64,000 bases of DNA, taken from positions 19,640-83,639 of the forward strand of contig CANLNM010000011.1 of NCBI GenBank assembly GCA_947492475.1, given 5' to 3'. The notes beneath the pieces were generated by a model, which was given only the letters and a program-made list of their open reading frames with translations, did not search any database and had not been told where the DNA came from. The stretch is from an uncultured Paracoccaceae bacterium. Lineage in GTDB: Bacteria > Pseudomonadota > Alphaproteobacteria > Rhodobacterales > Rhodobacteraceae. Below are positions 35,377 to 44,311 of this stretch, in pieces (within the stretch, counting starts at the first letter, position 1; each line of letters starts with the position of its first letter). A program made the translations under genes and the position numbers.

Positions 35377-36201
35377 TCAACCATCCGTCAGGGCTTGTGA
35401 CAATCCGGCCTGTTGGATGGCCCGTTTCAAGACATCCTGATTGGTGATCGTGGTCATGCGGCTGGTCCGTTTCAAATCCGCCTGCACCGCATTTGGCGCC
35501 TGCCCAAGCCATGCGCAAATACCATCGATTGTCTGCTGATGATTTTGTGGCTGTTTCAGGTCCGTATCATAGTGTACCACAAAGGGATCAAAGCGGGCCA
35601 ATAGCTGGGTTTCGTAATCCAGCATCGCCAGATTCCAACGCACCTGTTGGATAAATTGATCCACATCCAACGCCATTTCCAATGACCGATCCGAAGCGCC
35701 CTGCGCCACATGATAGGTTTGGGATTTCTGGGCGGTCGACAGGCTCAGACATTGATCAAACGTGTTGCGCCGCGCATGGATGAACTGAAACCCACGCTGC
35801 GCCAATTGAGTCAGAAACCGGGTGTGATCCTTTAGGCGTTGCACTTGAAACATCTGATAGGAAATGATCTTGGCCCCGACACATTCGGCGCTATCAGGCC
35901 GCGTTCGGGCATGCAGATCCAGAAACCGAACAGGGTTGGCAACCGCATGATGCAGAATTTCACCATGGCAGCTGATTGCATCAACCTGATTGAGCAACCG
36001 CACCAGCAAAGTTGTGCCGGATCTGGGCCGGCCAATGATCACAAATTTCTTTGGCGTCCGCAGGCCCCGAAAGCTTTTGAGATATATCCGCGCCTCAAAC
36101 GCATAGCCTTTGTGACTGATGCGATCGTGATGCCAACGCCCCCAAAGAAGGTCTCGGCCCGTTGCGGCGATCCTGTGAACAGGGTGATCGGACAAATCCA
36201 T
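35377..36201 (-). CDS. sulfotransferase family protein
   Basis: A 274-residue protein with a basic lead of about 50 residues. The PAPS loop is KFVIIGRPRSGTTLLVRLL (about residues 52-70). FQFIHARRNTFDQCLSLS is the likely 3'-phosphate segment. The short form resembles Stf0/LPS-type sulfotransferases. It follows the WecG/TagA-type gene by two bases and is therefore in its operon. The sulfated acceptor may be the sugar added by that enzyme. Confidence 0.82.
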   Translation of the reverse strand: MDLSDHPVHRIAATGRDLLWGRWHHDRISHKGYAFEARIYLKSFRGLRTPKKFVIIGRPRSGTTLLVRLLNQVDAISCHGEILHHAVANPVRFLDLHARTRPDSAECVGAKIISYQMFQVQRLKDHTRFLTQLAQRGFQFIHARRNTFDQCLSLSTAQKSQTYHVAQGASDRSLEMALDVDQFIQQVRWNLAMLDYETQLLARFDPFVVHYDTDLKQPQNHQQTIDGICAWLGQAPNAVQADLKRTSRMTTITNQDVLKRAIQQAGLSQALTDG

Positions 36202-36203
36202 AG

Positions 36204-36959
36204 CTAACCTGACCGAGACGCACGCAGGTCTTTGAGAAAGAGCACAAAGATTTTAGGCCCCTCCACAAGATACCGTTTCCAAAGTCGCCGGGGATTTTGC
36301 AGCAACCGCCAAGCCCATTCCATGCCAATCCGATTGACCCAGCGCGGCGCACGTTTTTGACGCCCCGTCAGGAAATCAACGCTAGCCCCGACACACATGC
36401 CAATACCATGCACATGCCCACGACTGCGCAGATCCAACGCGAATTCTTCTTGTTTGGGAAAAGACAGACACAGCAACAGAATATCGGCCTCTGCCGCCTC
36501 TGCCCGTTGCAATGTTTCCTGCCAATCCGCGTCCCCTCTGCGCATGACCGGGGCCTGCACAAAGACAAAATTGTGATCCGGGAATTTCTGGCACAGAATT
36601 TCAAAATCATCCTGCGCAGGGCCAATAATCGCAATCCTGAGCGCCGGGCTTCTGGGGTCTTGCAACAGGGCCTGCACCATGTCCGATCCCGGAAATGGCA
36701 TCAGTTGAAGACCACGAAACCGGGCCAGCATCGCCAGGATGCGGCTGTCACATACACGCCAATCTGCTGATTGTAATAACTGCGTGCGTTCAGGAAACTT
36801 GGCCGACATCACGATGTGGTCAACATTGGGCGTGACCAAATATCCAAAGCGATCTAACCGGGGATTGGTAAGGACCTGCAACCATGCGTCACGTGTCGAA
36901 ATGGAAAACGACACGCCCAAAAAATCCTGAACGGCAATCTCTGAAGTGAGCTCTGTCAT
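36204..36959 (-). CDS. WecG/TagA/CpsF family glycosyltransferase (GT26)
   Basis: A 251-residue GT-E-type enzyme that usually adds the second sugar to an undecaprenyl-linked primer. Family marks are YLVTPNVDHIVMSAKFPER near the N-terminus, then the PFPGSDM segment, SFPKQEEFALDLRSRG and MCVGASVDFLTGRQKRAP. It ends with the membrane-binding tail GMEWAWRLLQNPRRLWKRY. The start at 36959 gives a normal family N-terminus; the longer frame to 37115 adds unrelated sequence. It would act just after the WbaP/ExoY-type primer encoded at 43306-43998. The 198-base gap on its upstream side separates it from the spike genes. Confidence 0.88.
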   Translation of the reverse strand: MTELTSEIAVQDFLGVSFSISTRDAWLQVLTNPRLDRFGYLVTPNVDHIVMSAKFPERTQLLQSADWRVCDSRILAMLARFRGLQLMPFPGSDMVQALLQDPRSPALRIAIIGPAQDDFEILCQKFPDHNFVFVQAPVMRRGDADWQETLQRAEAAEADILLLCLSFPKQEEFALDLRSRGHVHGIGMCVGASVDFLTGRQKRAPRWVNRIGMEWAWRLLQNPRRLWKRYLVEGPKIFVLFLKDLRASRSG

Positions 36960-37157
36960 GTCTGGCGTATCATCCAACCGTCTCCGAGAAATACTAAAAG
37001 TGAGGCAGACCACACAACGCATTGAAATTAAAGGTGTTTTTATGCGTCTTTTTGTAACCCAACATGGGTATGTTTTCAATGCCTTATTCCGACGGCATCG
37101 CCCAAACGAAATCACTCATACAGGATTGCAAATAGCACTCAGGGACTGATCATGGCG

Positions 37158-37931
37158 TCACAATGACAAACCTGCCCCGGCACCAACCCAGGTTTCCGCA
37201 GCAGCAATTTCTACGTTGGCCGCCCCGTTCCATACGGCCGCACGATAAAGCCGCCCCCCCACTTCGTTTCCGGCGCCCCGGTTGACCATAAACCGCATTT
37301 TCTGGGTCGCCGATAATCCGCCATTATAGCCGGTTTGGGTGTTCACAACCGCACCGTTCAAACGCAGCACAGCCGTTCCCGCAACCGCATCCAGTGAAAA
37401 CGTCATAACCAGATCCTGATTGGCATAATCCACTGATTGCGCACCCATGCTGAACCCCAGATTGCTGGCGCCGACGCCAAACCGCATCTGCGAGGAATGC
37501 GCCGACTGGATCTGAAAATCATTGGCCGCATCCAGCGAAAACACACCGGATGTGTAATTGTTGATCACCTCAACATGCACCGCCATCACAATTGTAAAAC
37601 TGGGGCTGACCGCAACGGATGTGTTTTCCAGCATGTCATCTGAACCATCACATTCAAACCAATACCGCGATCCGTCACTTTGCAGGATCGGACGGCGGCC
37701 TGCTGTGGATTGTGACACGTTCACAGGGCCCATGCCCGCCGAAGCCCAATGCCCAACCGGATCACCGATAGCAACCGCGCCGGTCCCGTTTGAATTCTGT
37801 GCCAATGTCCCGACATCAGCCGCATCATAAAGCCCGATCAAACCGGACAACGCGGGCAGGGTGGGTCCCGCCGCCCCGCTGGCCTTGCATCGCACAGCCA
37901 GCGTGGGCACATCAAAGCCGATTCCAAACAT
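37158..37931 (-). CDS. GhsB-like GTA/phage head-spike protein with lectin-type domain
   Basis: A 257-residue protein. After a short N-terminal piece (MFGIGFDVPTLAVRCKAS), the segment LPALSGLIGLYDAADVGTLA starts a concanavalin A-like (LamG-type) beta-sandwich. It continues through RYWFECDGSDDMLENTSVA, FTIVMAVHVEV and TAVLRLNGAVVNTQTGYNG to LYRAAVWNGA. The gene is coupled to the spike-base gene upstream (its ATG overlaps the TAA stop by one base). In Rhodobacter capsulatus, GhsA and GhsB form head spikes of the gene transfer agent and mediate binding to capsule. This protein would be the distal glycan-binding part. The assignment rests on the partner gene, the domain and the pair order. Confidence 0.65.
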   Translation of the reverse strand: MFGIGFDVPTLAVRCKASGAAGPTLPALSGLIGLYDAADVGTLAQNSNGTGAVAIGDPVGHWASAGMGPVNVSQSTAGRRPILQSDGSRYWFECDGSDDMLENTSVAVSPSFTIVMAVHVEVINNYTSGVFSLDAANDFQIQSAHSSQMRFGVGASNLGFSMGAQSVDYANQDLVMTFSLDAVAGTAVLRLNGAVVNTQTGYNGGLSATQKMRFMVNRGAGNEVGGRLYRAAVWNGAANVEIAAAETWVGAGAGLSL

Positions 37932-38197
37932 TAGCTGACCACCAGTGCATGGATGCCTGTTGCTGTGGTGCCCGTTGCATGCACGCGTAACACGCCCACA
38001 GGCAGGATGCTGTTATCTGCAACATTGACGTTGCGCACAGATCCCAACACGGATGTGACCTGTAGCGCCCCACCGGTTTCAACATACAAAGCAACCGCGC
38101 CTTGGGTCAGGTCAGCCCCATCATTTGGTACAACCGGAACGATGTCCATCGCGGGCCCGGCAAGAGCAGGCACACGGCCTGAAAAAGGATTTGTCAT
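37931..38197 (-). CDS. GhsA-like spike base protein (Rcc01079 family)
   Basis: An 88-residue protein that looks like the GTA/phage head-spike base family typified by Rhodobacter capsulatus Rcc01079 (GhsA). Typical features are the start MTNPFSGRVPALAGPAMDI, the middle VPNDGADLTQGAVALYVET and the end VGVLRVHATGTTATGIHALV. ATG 38197 is fixed by AGGAG just upstream; the in-frame extension to 38239 has no such site. No signal peptide is present, as expected for a virion protein. No capsid, portal, terminase or tail gene is present in the window. The pair must serve a GTA or phage encoded elsewhere, or have a new use. Confidence 0.8.
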   Translation of the reverse strand: MTNPFSGRVPALAGPAMDIVPVVPNDGADLTQGAVALYVETGGALQVTSVLGSVRNVNVADNSILPVGVLRVHATGTTATGIHALVVS

Positions 38198-38374
38198 TGT
38201 GGCTCTCCTGAAAAATGTCACGGTCACTTCTAGGACCAAAGCGCAAACGAGCCGTTAGACCATCGTGCGCTGTCGGCGGGAAATGGGAACACCCCGCAAT
38301 CTCGGCTTGCTCCGATGGGGGTGGTGCCGCATCTTTGCCAGAACGAAGCTCTTTGATTTTGGACAGGACCCATT
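38198..38374. promoter_or_regulatory. divergent region between spike genes and glycosidase gene
   Basis: A 177-base gap that must hold promoters for both the spike operon (-) and the glycosidase gene (+). I see no clear operator or promoter boxes. Any shared control between spike and glycosidase would be located here. Confidence 0.3.
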
Positions 38375-40390
38375 ATGTTTTTCAACGCCGTCTCTTGGCG
38401 CATGTCGCTGTGCAGTTTGATCTGCGCATTGACGCTTTTGGGTCCCCAGAACGCCGCCATCGCACAGACAGATCAAACCGCGATCGGGCAGGGCGATGCC
38501 AGCCCGGTTTTGGCCTTCAACCTGTCTGCCCCGGCCGATTGGGCCCCGGTTCAGCCCTATATCGATCTGATACATGTCATGCGCCCCTGGATCGCGGGCT
38601 CTGCTGATAAATGGCAGGTTCTGTCACATCAGGACCTGCGGGATGCCAACAGTTTTGACGCGGATGGCTGGCCGATCCGCATTCCTGACGGTTTGCATAT
38701 CAAAACCATTTTTGCCTGGACCGCCAGCAGCCGGGCGGACCCCGTTCTGGCGGCACAGCGGGCGGGCACCTATGTGCTGGATTATCAGGGGCAGGGGGAT
38801 TTGACCCTGTCAGGGGATGTGCAGATCACCCAAAACAGCCCGGGCCGGATCACATTTGAGAACCGCAATGGCGGCAATATCATTCTGCAAATCACCCGCA
38901 CAGATGCCAACAACCATTTGCGCGATATCCGGCTGTTTCGTGCAGATCAGGAACCGTTGCTACAGGCCGGCGCGCTGTTTCATCCTGATTGGCTGGCGCT
39001 GATCAATGATGCCCGTGAAATCCGGTTCATGAACTGGATGGGTACCAACAATGCCACGATCCAGCATTGGCGCGATTGGCCCACACCGGATCAGCGCGGC
39101 CAAAGCCAGATTGTCCCTGTGGAACATATGGTCCGACTGGCCAATGAAATCGGTGCCGATCCGTGGTTCACCATGCCCCACCGCGCCAATGACCGGTTTA
39201 TGCGCCAGTTTGCGCGATATGTGCGCGACAATCTGGACCCGGCCCTAAAGGCCCATGTGGAATATTCCAACGAAGTCTGGAACGGGGCATTTGCTCAGGC
39301 CCGCTGGGTGCGCGATCAAAGCGAACGTGACTGGGGAACCCCGGCCCCCCATAGCTATTACACGATGAAAGCCACCCAGATGGCTCAAATCTGGCGCGAC
39401 GAATTTGGACCAGCAGCCGATGATCGGTTGGTTTTGATATTGGGGGGCCAAACGGTCAACACTTGGGCGACCAACCAAATTTTGACCGCCCCCGCCTGGC
39501 GGACCAATGCCCCCCGGCAATGGCGCGACCCGGCCACGGTGTTTGATGAATTTGCCATCACCACCTATTTTGGCAGCGCTCTGGTCCGCCAAGCAGACCT
39601 GCGCGCCCAAGTGCTGGACATCACCCAGGTCCCCGCCCCGGCCGCCTATGATTGGCTGGAACGCACCCTGCGCAATCCCGCCACCCCATCTTCGCTGCCC
39701 GCAATCATCCAGAACTGGTCCGCACAAGCCGATCTGGCCCATGCACATGGATTGCGCCTGACCGCCTATGAAGGCGGCCAACATGTGCATCACAGCTTTG
39801 CGGTGCGCGACCTGACCCGCGATCAAACCGACGCCATGCAATCCTTGATGACAGGTTTTGTACGCTCCGCTGAAATGGGCGATCTCTATCAAACGCTTTG
39901 GCAGGATTGGCAGGCCCAGTCCGACGGCCCGTTCATGCAATTCACCGAAGGCTCAGGCACGTCGCGATCTGGCACATGGGGATTGTATCAAAGCCATGCC
40001 GACAGCACCCCGCGCAGCCAAGTTGTCAAGCAAAACGCCGCGCAGAATGACCCATGGTGGAATGAACCAGGCGGCCCGCAATATCTGCATGGCGTGGTGC
40101 GATACGCCCCGCCCGAAGGCGCAACATTGCAGGGCACCGCCCAAGAGGATTACCTGATCGGCGCGGACGGCGATGATACATTTATCGAATCCGGTGGCCG
40201 GGATGGGATCAATGGCGGGTCAGGTCTGGACAATTTGATCTTATCCGCCCCGCGCGACAGCTATCAGTTTGACCAAAAAGAGGCAGGCGTCACCGTCACC
40301 AGCCCCACCGGGGTGATCTGGCTTTATGATGTTGAAACCGTGCAATTTCCCGATGGGCAGGTGATGCAGATCCACGAACTGGCGCGCTGA
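38375..40390 (+). CDS. clan GH-A-like glycoside hydrolase with C-terminal RTX-type repeats
   Basis: A 671-residue exported protein. A Sec signal peptide (about residues 1-30) is followed by an N-terminal beta domain and a TIM-barrel-like catalytic part. Glu300 in HVEYSNEVWNGAF fits the acid/base Asn-Glu of clan GH-A. Glu466 in RLTAYEGGQHVHH fits the nucleophile. Near the C-terminus (about 588-620), YLIGADGDDTFIESGGRDG and GGSGLDNLIL are RTX-like calcium-binding repeats. A Sec signal and RTX repeats in one protein is unusual. The likely task is cleavage or remodelling of the exopolysaccharide. The fold is inferred from these motifs only; the substrate is unknown. Confidence 0.7.
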   Translation: MFFNAVSWRMSLCSLICALTLLGPQNAAIAQTDQTAIGQGDASPVLAFNLSAPADWAPVQPYIDLIHVMRPWIAGSADKWQVLSHQDLRDANSFDADGWPIRIPDGLHIKTIFAWTASSRADPVLAAQRAGTYVLDYQGQGDLTLSGDVQITQNSPGRITFENRNGGNIILQITRTDANNHLRDIRLFRADQEPLLQAGALFHPDWLALINDAREIRFMNWMGTNNATIQHWRDWPTPDQRGQSQIVPVEHMVRLANEIGADPWFTMPHRANDRFMRQFARYVRDNLDPALKAHVEYSNEVWNGAFAQARWVRDQSERDWGTPAPHSYYTMKATQMAQIWRDEFGPAADDRLVLILGGQTVNTWATNQILTAPAWRTNAPRQWRDPATVFDEFAITTYFGSALVRQADLRAQVLDITQVPAPAAYDWLERTLRNPATPSSLPAIIQNWSAQADLAHAHGLRLTAYEGGQHVHHSFAVRDLTRDQTDAMQSLMTGFVRSAEMGDLYQTLWQDWQAQSDGPFMQFTEGSGTSRSGTWGLYQSHADSTPRSQVVKQNAAQNDPWWNEPGGPQYLHGVVRYAPPEGATLQGTAQEDYLIGADGDDTFIESGGRDGINGGSGLDNLILSAPRDSYQFDQKEAGVTVTSPTGVIWLYDVETVQFPDGQVMQIHELAR

Positions 40391-40565
40391 TTTTCACCTG
40401 TGAAATACGGCAAAACCATGACTAACACCTCGTTATTTAAGCAAAATATAGAAACCTCCGACCGCCCAAGCAACAGATTATTAAGCCCCTGATGTTGATC
40501 TAAGCCCACTGCGTGGGGGCGTGGTGGGACCCAATAATACGGGTCTGAGATCAAGGGGTGATCTC

Positions 40566-41069
40566 ATGCAAAAGCATGGTGGGGCTGGTATTCGGCCTGT
40601 TGTAAAACGCGCGCATACTCTGTTGGTGGGCGCCTTGGTGATATTGATGTTAATGGGGCCCGGCAGTGCAACACTGGCCGTCGCTCAGCAAAGTTATCCG
40701 GCAAACGCATTGGTGGTTGGCAATGATCGCGGCGGGTTTATCCGTCAGCGCATGCGCGAATTGCGCAATATCCGCGCCAGTGGCCAGCCGGTCGAAATTC
40801 GCGGGCAGGTCTGTTATTCGACCTGCACCATGTATCTGGGCCTGCCTGACACATGTGTGTCGCGCGCCACAACCTTTGGGTTTCACGGCCCGTCGATCTA
40901 TGGCACGCCGATGAATGCGGCCGATTTCGAACGGGTGTCGCGGATCATTTCAAACTATTACCCCGCGCCATTGCGCGATTGGTACATGTCCGAAGGCCGC
41001 TATCGGATCAACGGCGTGCACCGCATTTCCGCATCGCAAATCATCAATATGGGTGTGCGCGAATGCTGA
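40566..41069 (+). CDS. small exported protein, COG3904-like
   Basis: A 167-residue protein with a hydrophobic signal sequence near residues 15-40 (LLVGALVILMLMGPGSATLA). A compact domain follows with EIRGQVCYSTCTMYLGLPDTCV and TTFGFHGPSIYGTPM. These blocks resemble the COG3904-type periplasmic proteins with a ClpP-like fold, but I do not recognise a function. Three Cys residues cluster around residues 82-99 and could form disulfides in the periplasm. ATG 40566 is preceded by AAGGGG; the in-frame codon at 40521 is less likely. It stands alone and ends five bases from the convergent GT4 gene. Confidence 0.6.
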   Translation: MQKHGGAGIRPVVKRAHTLLVGALVILMLMGPGSATLAVAQQSYPANALVVGNDRGGFIRQRMRELRNIRASGQPVEIRGQVCYSTCTMYLGLPDTCVSRATTFGFHGPSIYGTPMNAADFERVSRIISNYYPAPLRDWYMSEGRYRINGVHRISASQIINMGVREC

Positions 41070-41074
41070 TGCAG

Positions 41075-42316
41075 TCAGCTGGCTGAACCTGTCTTGGGGG
41101 CCTGTGTTGAACCCGCAGCCCCAAACAGCGCGGCCAGCTTTTCTGCCTCAACCTGCGAATTGAACATGGTCCGGATTTTTGCCGGGCCAGCCGTTCCCAT
41201 CTGGCGACACAGATCTGCATCTGACAGCACCCGGTCCAAGGCCCGCGTCAGCCCGTCCTGATCCCCCGCCGAAACCAGCAAACCGTTTACGCCATCCTCA
41301 ACCAGTTCCGCCACACCGGCGATCCGGGTGGTGACCACAGCCGTATCACTGGCCAGCGCTTCCATCAGCACCACCGGCAATCCTTCGGCAAAGCTCGCCA
41401 GAACCAGAACCTCGGATTGCTGCATAAATTGCGCGACCTCATCCTGTGTCTGATAGCCAGTGAAATGTACGATCTCGCCCAGCCCCGATTGTGTCACTTT
41501 CGTCTCTAACGCGGCGCGTTCGGGGCCATCGCCCACCAAAGTCACGCGCATATCCGGGTGTTTTTCCCGCAAGTCCGCCGCAGATTGCAGCAGCAAAGGC
41601 ACGCCTTTGACCCCAGACATCCGCCCGACAAACAGCAGGCTTTTGCGGATTTTATCCGCCCCGGATGCAAACCGATCCGGATCAATGGCGCAGCGCACAA
41701 TGTGGAATTTGTCCCAATGGCTGGGATCGGAAAACAGCATCAACTGCGACCGGCAGAAATGGCTGATACAGACCACAAATTTGGCCTGCGCAATCTTGTC
41801 GGGCAATTGATGCGGCTGCACATCGAAAAATTCGGTCGGCCCATGCATGGTAAAGCTAAACGGAATATCCGCCAGACCAGCCGCCATCATCCCCACAGTG
41901 CATCCCGCATTGGCAAAATGCACATGCAGGTGGGTCACGCCATCGCGGCCCATTTGATCGGCCAGAACGCCTGCTTCGGCAAAATAGGCCAGATGCCAGA
42001 TCAACGCCTTGATCCCTGCAGGGCGTCGGGTGATGGCCCGGCCCAATATGCGGAAATAACGCCCCGGTCCGCGCCGGATCATCCGGGCATGGGTCGCCAT
42101 CAATTGCAGCGGCTTTTTCAGCTTGGGCAGCACATAAAACGTGCGCGCATGTTCGCGTTTTTCAACCGCGCCCTTGCGGCCGGCTTCGCTGGGTTCGCGG
42201 ATCGAATACGGCACCACATCCACGCCCTGTTCCTGCAATGCAGCCACTTCGCGTTGAATAAAGGTATGGGAAACGGCGGGGTATTCGCTGACCAGATAGC
42301 CAATTTTTGGGATCAT
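41075..42316 (-). CDS. glycosyltransferase, GT4 family
   Basis: A 413-residue GT-B enzyme. The start MIPKIGYLVSEYPAVSHTFI is typical of colanic-acid-type GT4 enzymes (WcaL/AmsK-like, with the P-x-x-S-x-T-F motif). The middle has TMHGPTEFF and the donor domain begins LLFVGRMSGVKGVPLLL. SFAEGLPVVLMEALASDTAVV carries the conserved Glu motif. ATG 42316 overlaps the stop of the upstream GT2 gene (ATGA) and excludes the longer frame to 42361. It is the last gene of an operon that begins with the priming transferase. Confidence 0.88.
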   Translation of the reverse strand: MIPKIGYLVSEYPAVSHTFIQREVAALQEQGVDVVPYSIREPSEAGRKGAVEKREHARTFYVLPKLKKPLQLMATHARMIRRGPGRYFRILGRAITRRPAGIKALIWHLAYFAEAGVLADQMGRDGVTHLHVHFANAGCTVGMMAAGLADIPFSFTMHGPTEFFDVQPHQLPDKIAQAKFVVCISHFCRSQLMLFSDPSHWDKFHIVRCAIDPDRFASGADKIRKSLLFVGRMSGVKGVPLLLQSAADLREKHPDMRVTLVGDGPERAALETKVTQSGLGEIVHFTGYQTQDEVAQFMQQSEVLVLASFAEGLPVVLMEALASDTAVVTTRIAGVAELVEDGVNGLLVSAGDQDGLTRALDRVLSDADLCRQMGTAGPAKIRTMFNSQVEAEKLAALFGAAGSTQAPKTGSAS

Positions 42317-43257
42317 GCCCGCGCCCTTTGTTTTGGCGCCCACACAAAGGGATGGGTCCACCAGATCAATTTACCAATCCCGGTCGCCATCTGCGCCCGG
42401 TGATACAGCCCAGCATCATTGCGCCGCAACCCAGACCATATCAGCCCCAGCCCATGCAGCCCCACTTGCGCCGCGCCAACGCCCATCCACATCGCCAACC
42501 GCGCCCATTTTTTAGGACCAGCCCCGCCACTTTCGACAACACAGCGCAACGTGCCGTCCAGCCGTTTACGTCGCAGCACAAAATCCACGCGACAGCGATC
42601 ATCAGGGACATGTTCCCCCACGCCCGCCTCAGCCACCCAAATGAATGGCAATGCCAGATCCTCAGCGAGGTGCCGCAACAGCCAGACGTCTTCTCCGCCG
42701 CCGTTAAATTGGGTTTCAAACACGGCATCCTGAAAACAGGCCTGACGGTCAAACATCGCGTTTCCCGTCCCCATATAGGCGCGTTTGGCACTGATTTCCG
42801 CCCCCGAGGGGTCGGATAAGCTGCGCGAAAACATCGGATCCAACGCCCGGCGCAACGGCGCAGGGGGCACCACATCATAGACCGCTGCCACCGGACCAAA
42901 ACAGACCGGATGACCCGCCTTTGCGTGTGCCAACATCTGCGCCAGCCAGTCCGCGCTGGGGCGCTGATCATCGTCGATGAACAGAATATAACGGCCCCGG
43001 GCCGACTGGACCCCTGTATTGCGCGCCGTCGCCACCCCGGATGACGGCTCAATCAGGTAATGCAGCCAAGGCACATCCGGTATAACCGCCTGCGCCGATC
43101 CATCCTGATCATTGTCGACCACCACAACATCCACCGATCCATCTTCGGGGATTTGCATCGCCAAATCGGCCAAAAGCACTGACAATTTGTCGGTCCGGTG
43201 GAAGGTTGGGATAACAATCGAAACAAGAGGGACGGTGATCAAGGGCATCTGTGTCAT
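42313..43257 (-). CDS. glycosyltransferase, GT2 family
   Basis: A 314-residue GT-A enzyme. VSIVIPTFHRTDKLSVLL forms the first strand, VVVDNDQDGS the nucleotide loop, GVATARNTGV the RNxG segment, and ILFIDDDQRPSADW the DxD metal site. The C-terminal region has hydrophobic segments that may touch the membrane. It lies 48 bases downstream of the priming transferase gene and overlaps the following GT4 gene. It may add the next sugar after the primed lipid, but the order cannot be proved from position. Confidence 0.86.
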   Translation of the reverse strand: MTQMPLITVPLVSIVIPTFHRTDKLSVLLADLAMQIPEDGSVDVVVVDNDQDGSAQAVIPDVPWLHYLIEPSSGVATARNTGVQSARGRYILFIDDDQRPSADWLAQMLAHAKAGHPVCFGPVAAVYDVVPPAPLRRALDPMFSRSLSDPSGAEISAKRAYMGTGNAMFDRQACFQDAVFETQFNGGGEDVWLLRHLAEDLALPFIWVAEAGVGEHVPDDRCRVDFVLRRKRLDGTLRCVVESGGAGPKKWARLAMWMGVGAAQVGLHGLGLIWSGLRRNDAGLYHRAQMATGIGKLIWWTHPFVWAPKQRARA

Positions 43258-43305
43258 AGGGTCGCCGCACCGCGCTGTTGTTGCCGCATCGATCTGATGC
43301 GTCTC

Positions 43306-43998
43306 TTAGTGGCCAGACCGGGACACGACAACGCGAATAGTGTGAAAAATCAATGCCAGATCGTTCATCAGGCTGAGATTGCGCAGGTATTTATTGTCGA
43401 AATCGACCCGCGCTGCAAAGCTGGTTTCGCCACGGCCATAGACCTGCCAAGGACCGGAAATACCCGGGCGCAGATGGAAATAGGCAGATCCCCCCGCCGC
43501 GCGATACATCTCTTCTTGGTCGGACATGAACGGGCGCGGCCCAAGAAAGCTCATGTCGCCACGGATCACGTTGAAAATCTGGGGCAATTCATCGATGCTG
43601 CTGGACCGCAAGAAACCACCGGTTTTGGTGATCCGCGGGTCTTTGCGCAATTTTTGATTCACGGTCCATTCACGGGCGATTTCAGGATCTGTCTTCAGAT
43701 ATTCCTGCAAACGCGCCTCTGCATCGGGCACCATGGTGCGAATCTTATAACATTTGAAAGGTTTTGCGTCTTTGCCGATTCTTTCTTGGGTGAACAGCCC
43801 CGCCGCGCCATCCCGACGCACAACCAAACATGCGATCAGAATAACTGGCAAAACAATCGGAAGCATCAGGAGCGCAAGACATAGATCAAGCAACCGCTTA
43901 CCATACGACATATAGGGTTTTTCAGAGGCAGCAGGCACGTGAGGAAGCGCAACTTCAACAGGTTCAAAGGCTTTGGCCTTAACGTCGACGTACTTCAT
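43306..43998 (-). CDS. undecaprenyl-phosphate sugar phosphotransferase (WbaP/ExoY-type primer)
   Basis: A 230-residue monotopic membrane enzyme that starts repeat-unit synthesis by moving a sugar-1-phosphate to undecaprenyl phosphate. The reentrant helix is LLDLCLALLMLPIVLPVILI. Catalytic marks are GLFTQERIGKDAKPFKCYK, SSSIDELPQIFNVIRGD (Asp-Glu pair) and FLGPRPF. The end HLRPGISGPWQVYGRGE is typical for the family. The start at 43998 gives a normal short N-terminal tail; the longer frame to 44037 adds unlikely sequence. The long five-helix N-terminal part of E. coli-type WbaP is absent, so this is the short ExoY-like form. It is the only primer in the window and likely feeds all GTs here. 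Confidence 0.92.
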   Translation of the reverse strand: MKYVDVKAKAFEPVEVALPHVPAASEKPYMSYGKRLLDLCLALLMLPIVLPVILIACLVVRRDGAAGLFTQERIGKDAKPFKCYKIRTMVPDAEARLQEYLKTDPEIAREWTVNQKLRKDPRITKTGGFLRSSSIDELPQIFNVIRGDMSFLGPRPFMSDQEEMYRAAGGSAYFHLRPGISGPWQVYGRGETSFAARVDFDNKYLRNLSLMNDLALIFHTIRVVVSRSGH

Positions 43999-44311
43999 AA
44001 AAGTCCCCCAAAATCCATATATGCAAAGCAAAAACACTTAACACGGCGGCTGAATATCACGCATATTACGCTGGCTTGTGACACCCGACCTACAAAAAAA
44101 TCAAATTCTTTTAAACACGGATAAAATTCTATTTAACTTGGGGCTTAATCGCATGTTCGCCTTACCTTACGCAACCCTGTTTTAGGGTTAACACATGGAT
44201 GCGGACCAGTTTTCTCCGCCCGCTTGAAATCCAGTATAGAGCCCGGATTATTTACCATAACACTCATTAGGCGTCATCTAAATGCCGTCCCGGCTTTGCC
44301 AAAAATCGGCG
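43999..44311 (-). promoter_or_regulatory. AT-rich upstream region of the priming transferase gene
   Basis: This 313-base stretch has no convincing gene. It holds an inverted repeat AACCCT-GTTTT-AGGGTT at 44173-44189 and a markedly AT-rich block at about 44090-44145. It should contain the promoter of the priming operon and the end of the sulfotransferase transcript. I could not define promoter boxes. Confidence 0.35.

Noticed and set aside
36960..37157. Short plus-strand frames upstream of the WecG/TagA gene (for example a 35-residue frame from 37042)
   Set aside because: No recognisable domain, no convincing coding pattern, and the interval must hold the promoter of the minus-strand operon.
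41558..42403. Long plus-strand frame of 281 codons
   Set aside because: Antisense to the GT4 gene, which has clear motifs on the other strand; composition is that of a shadow frame.
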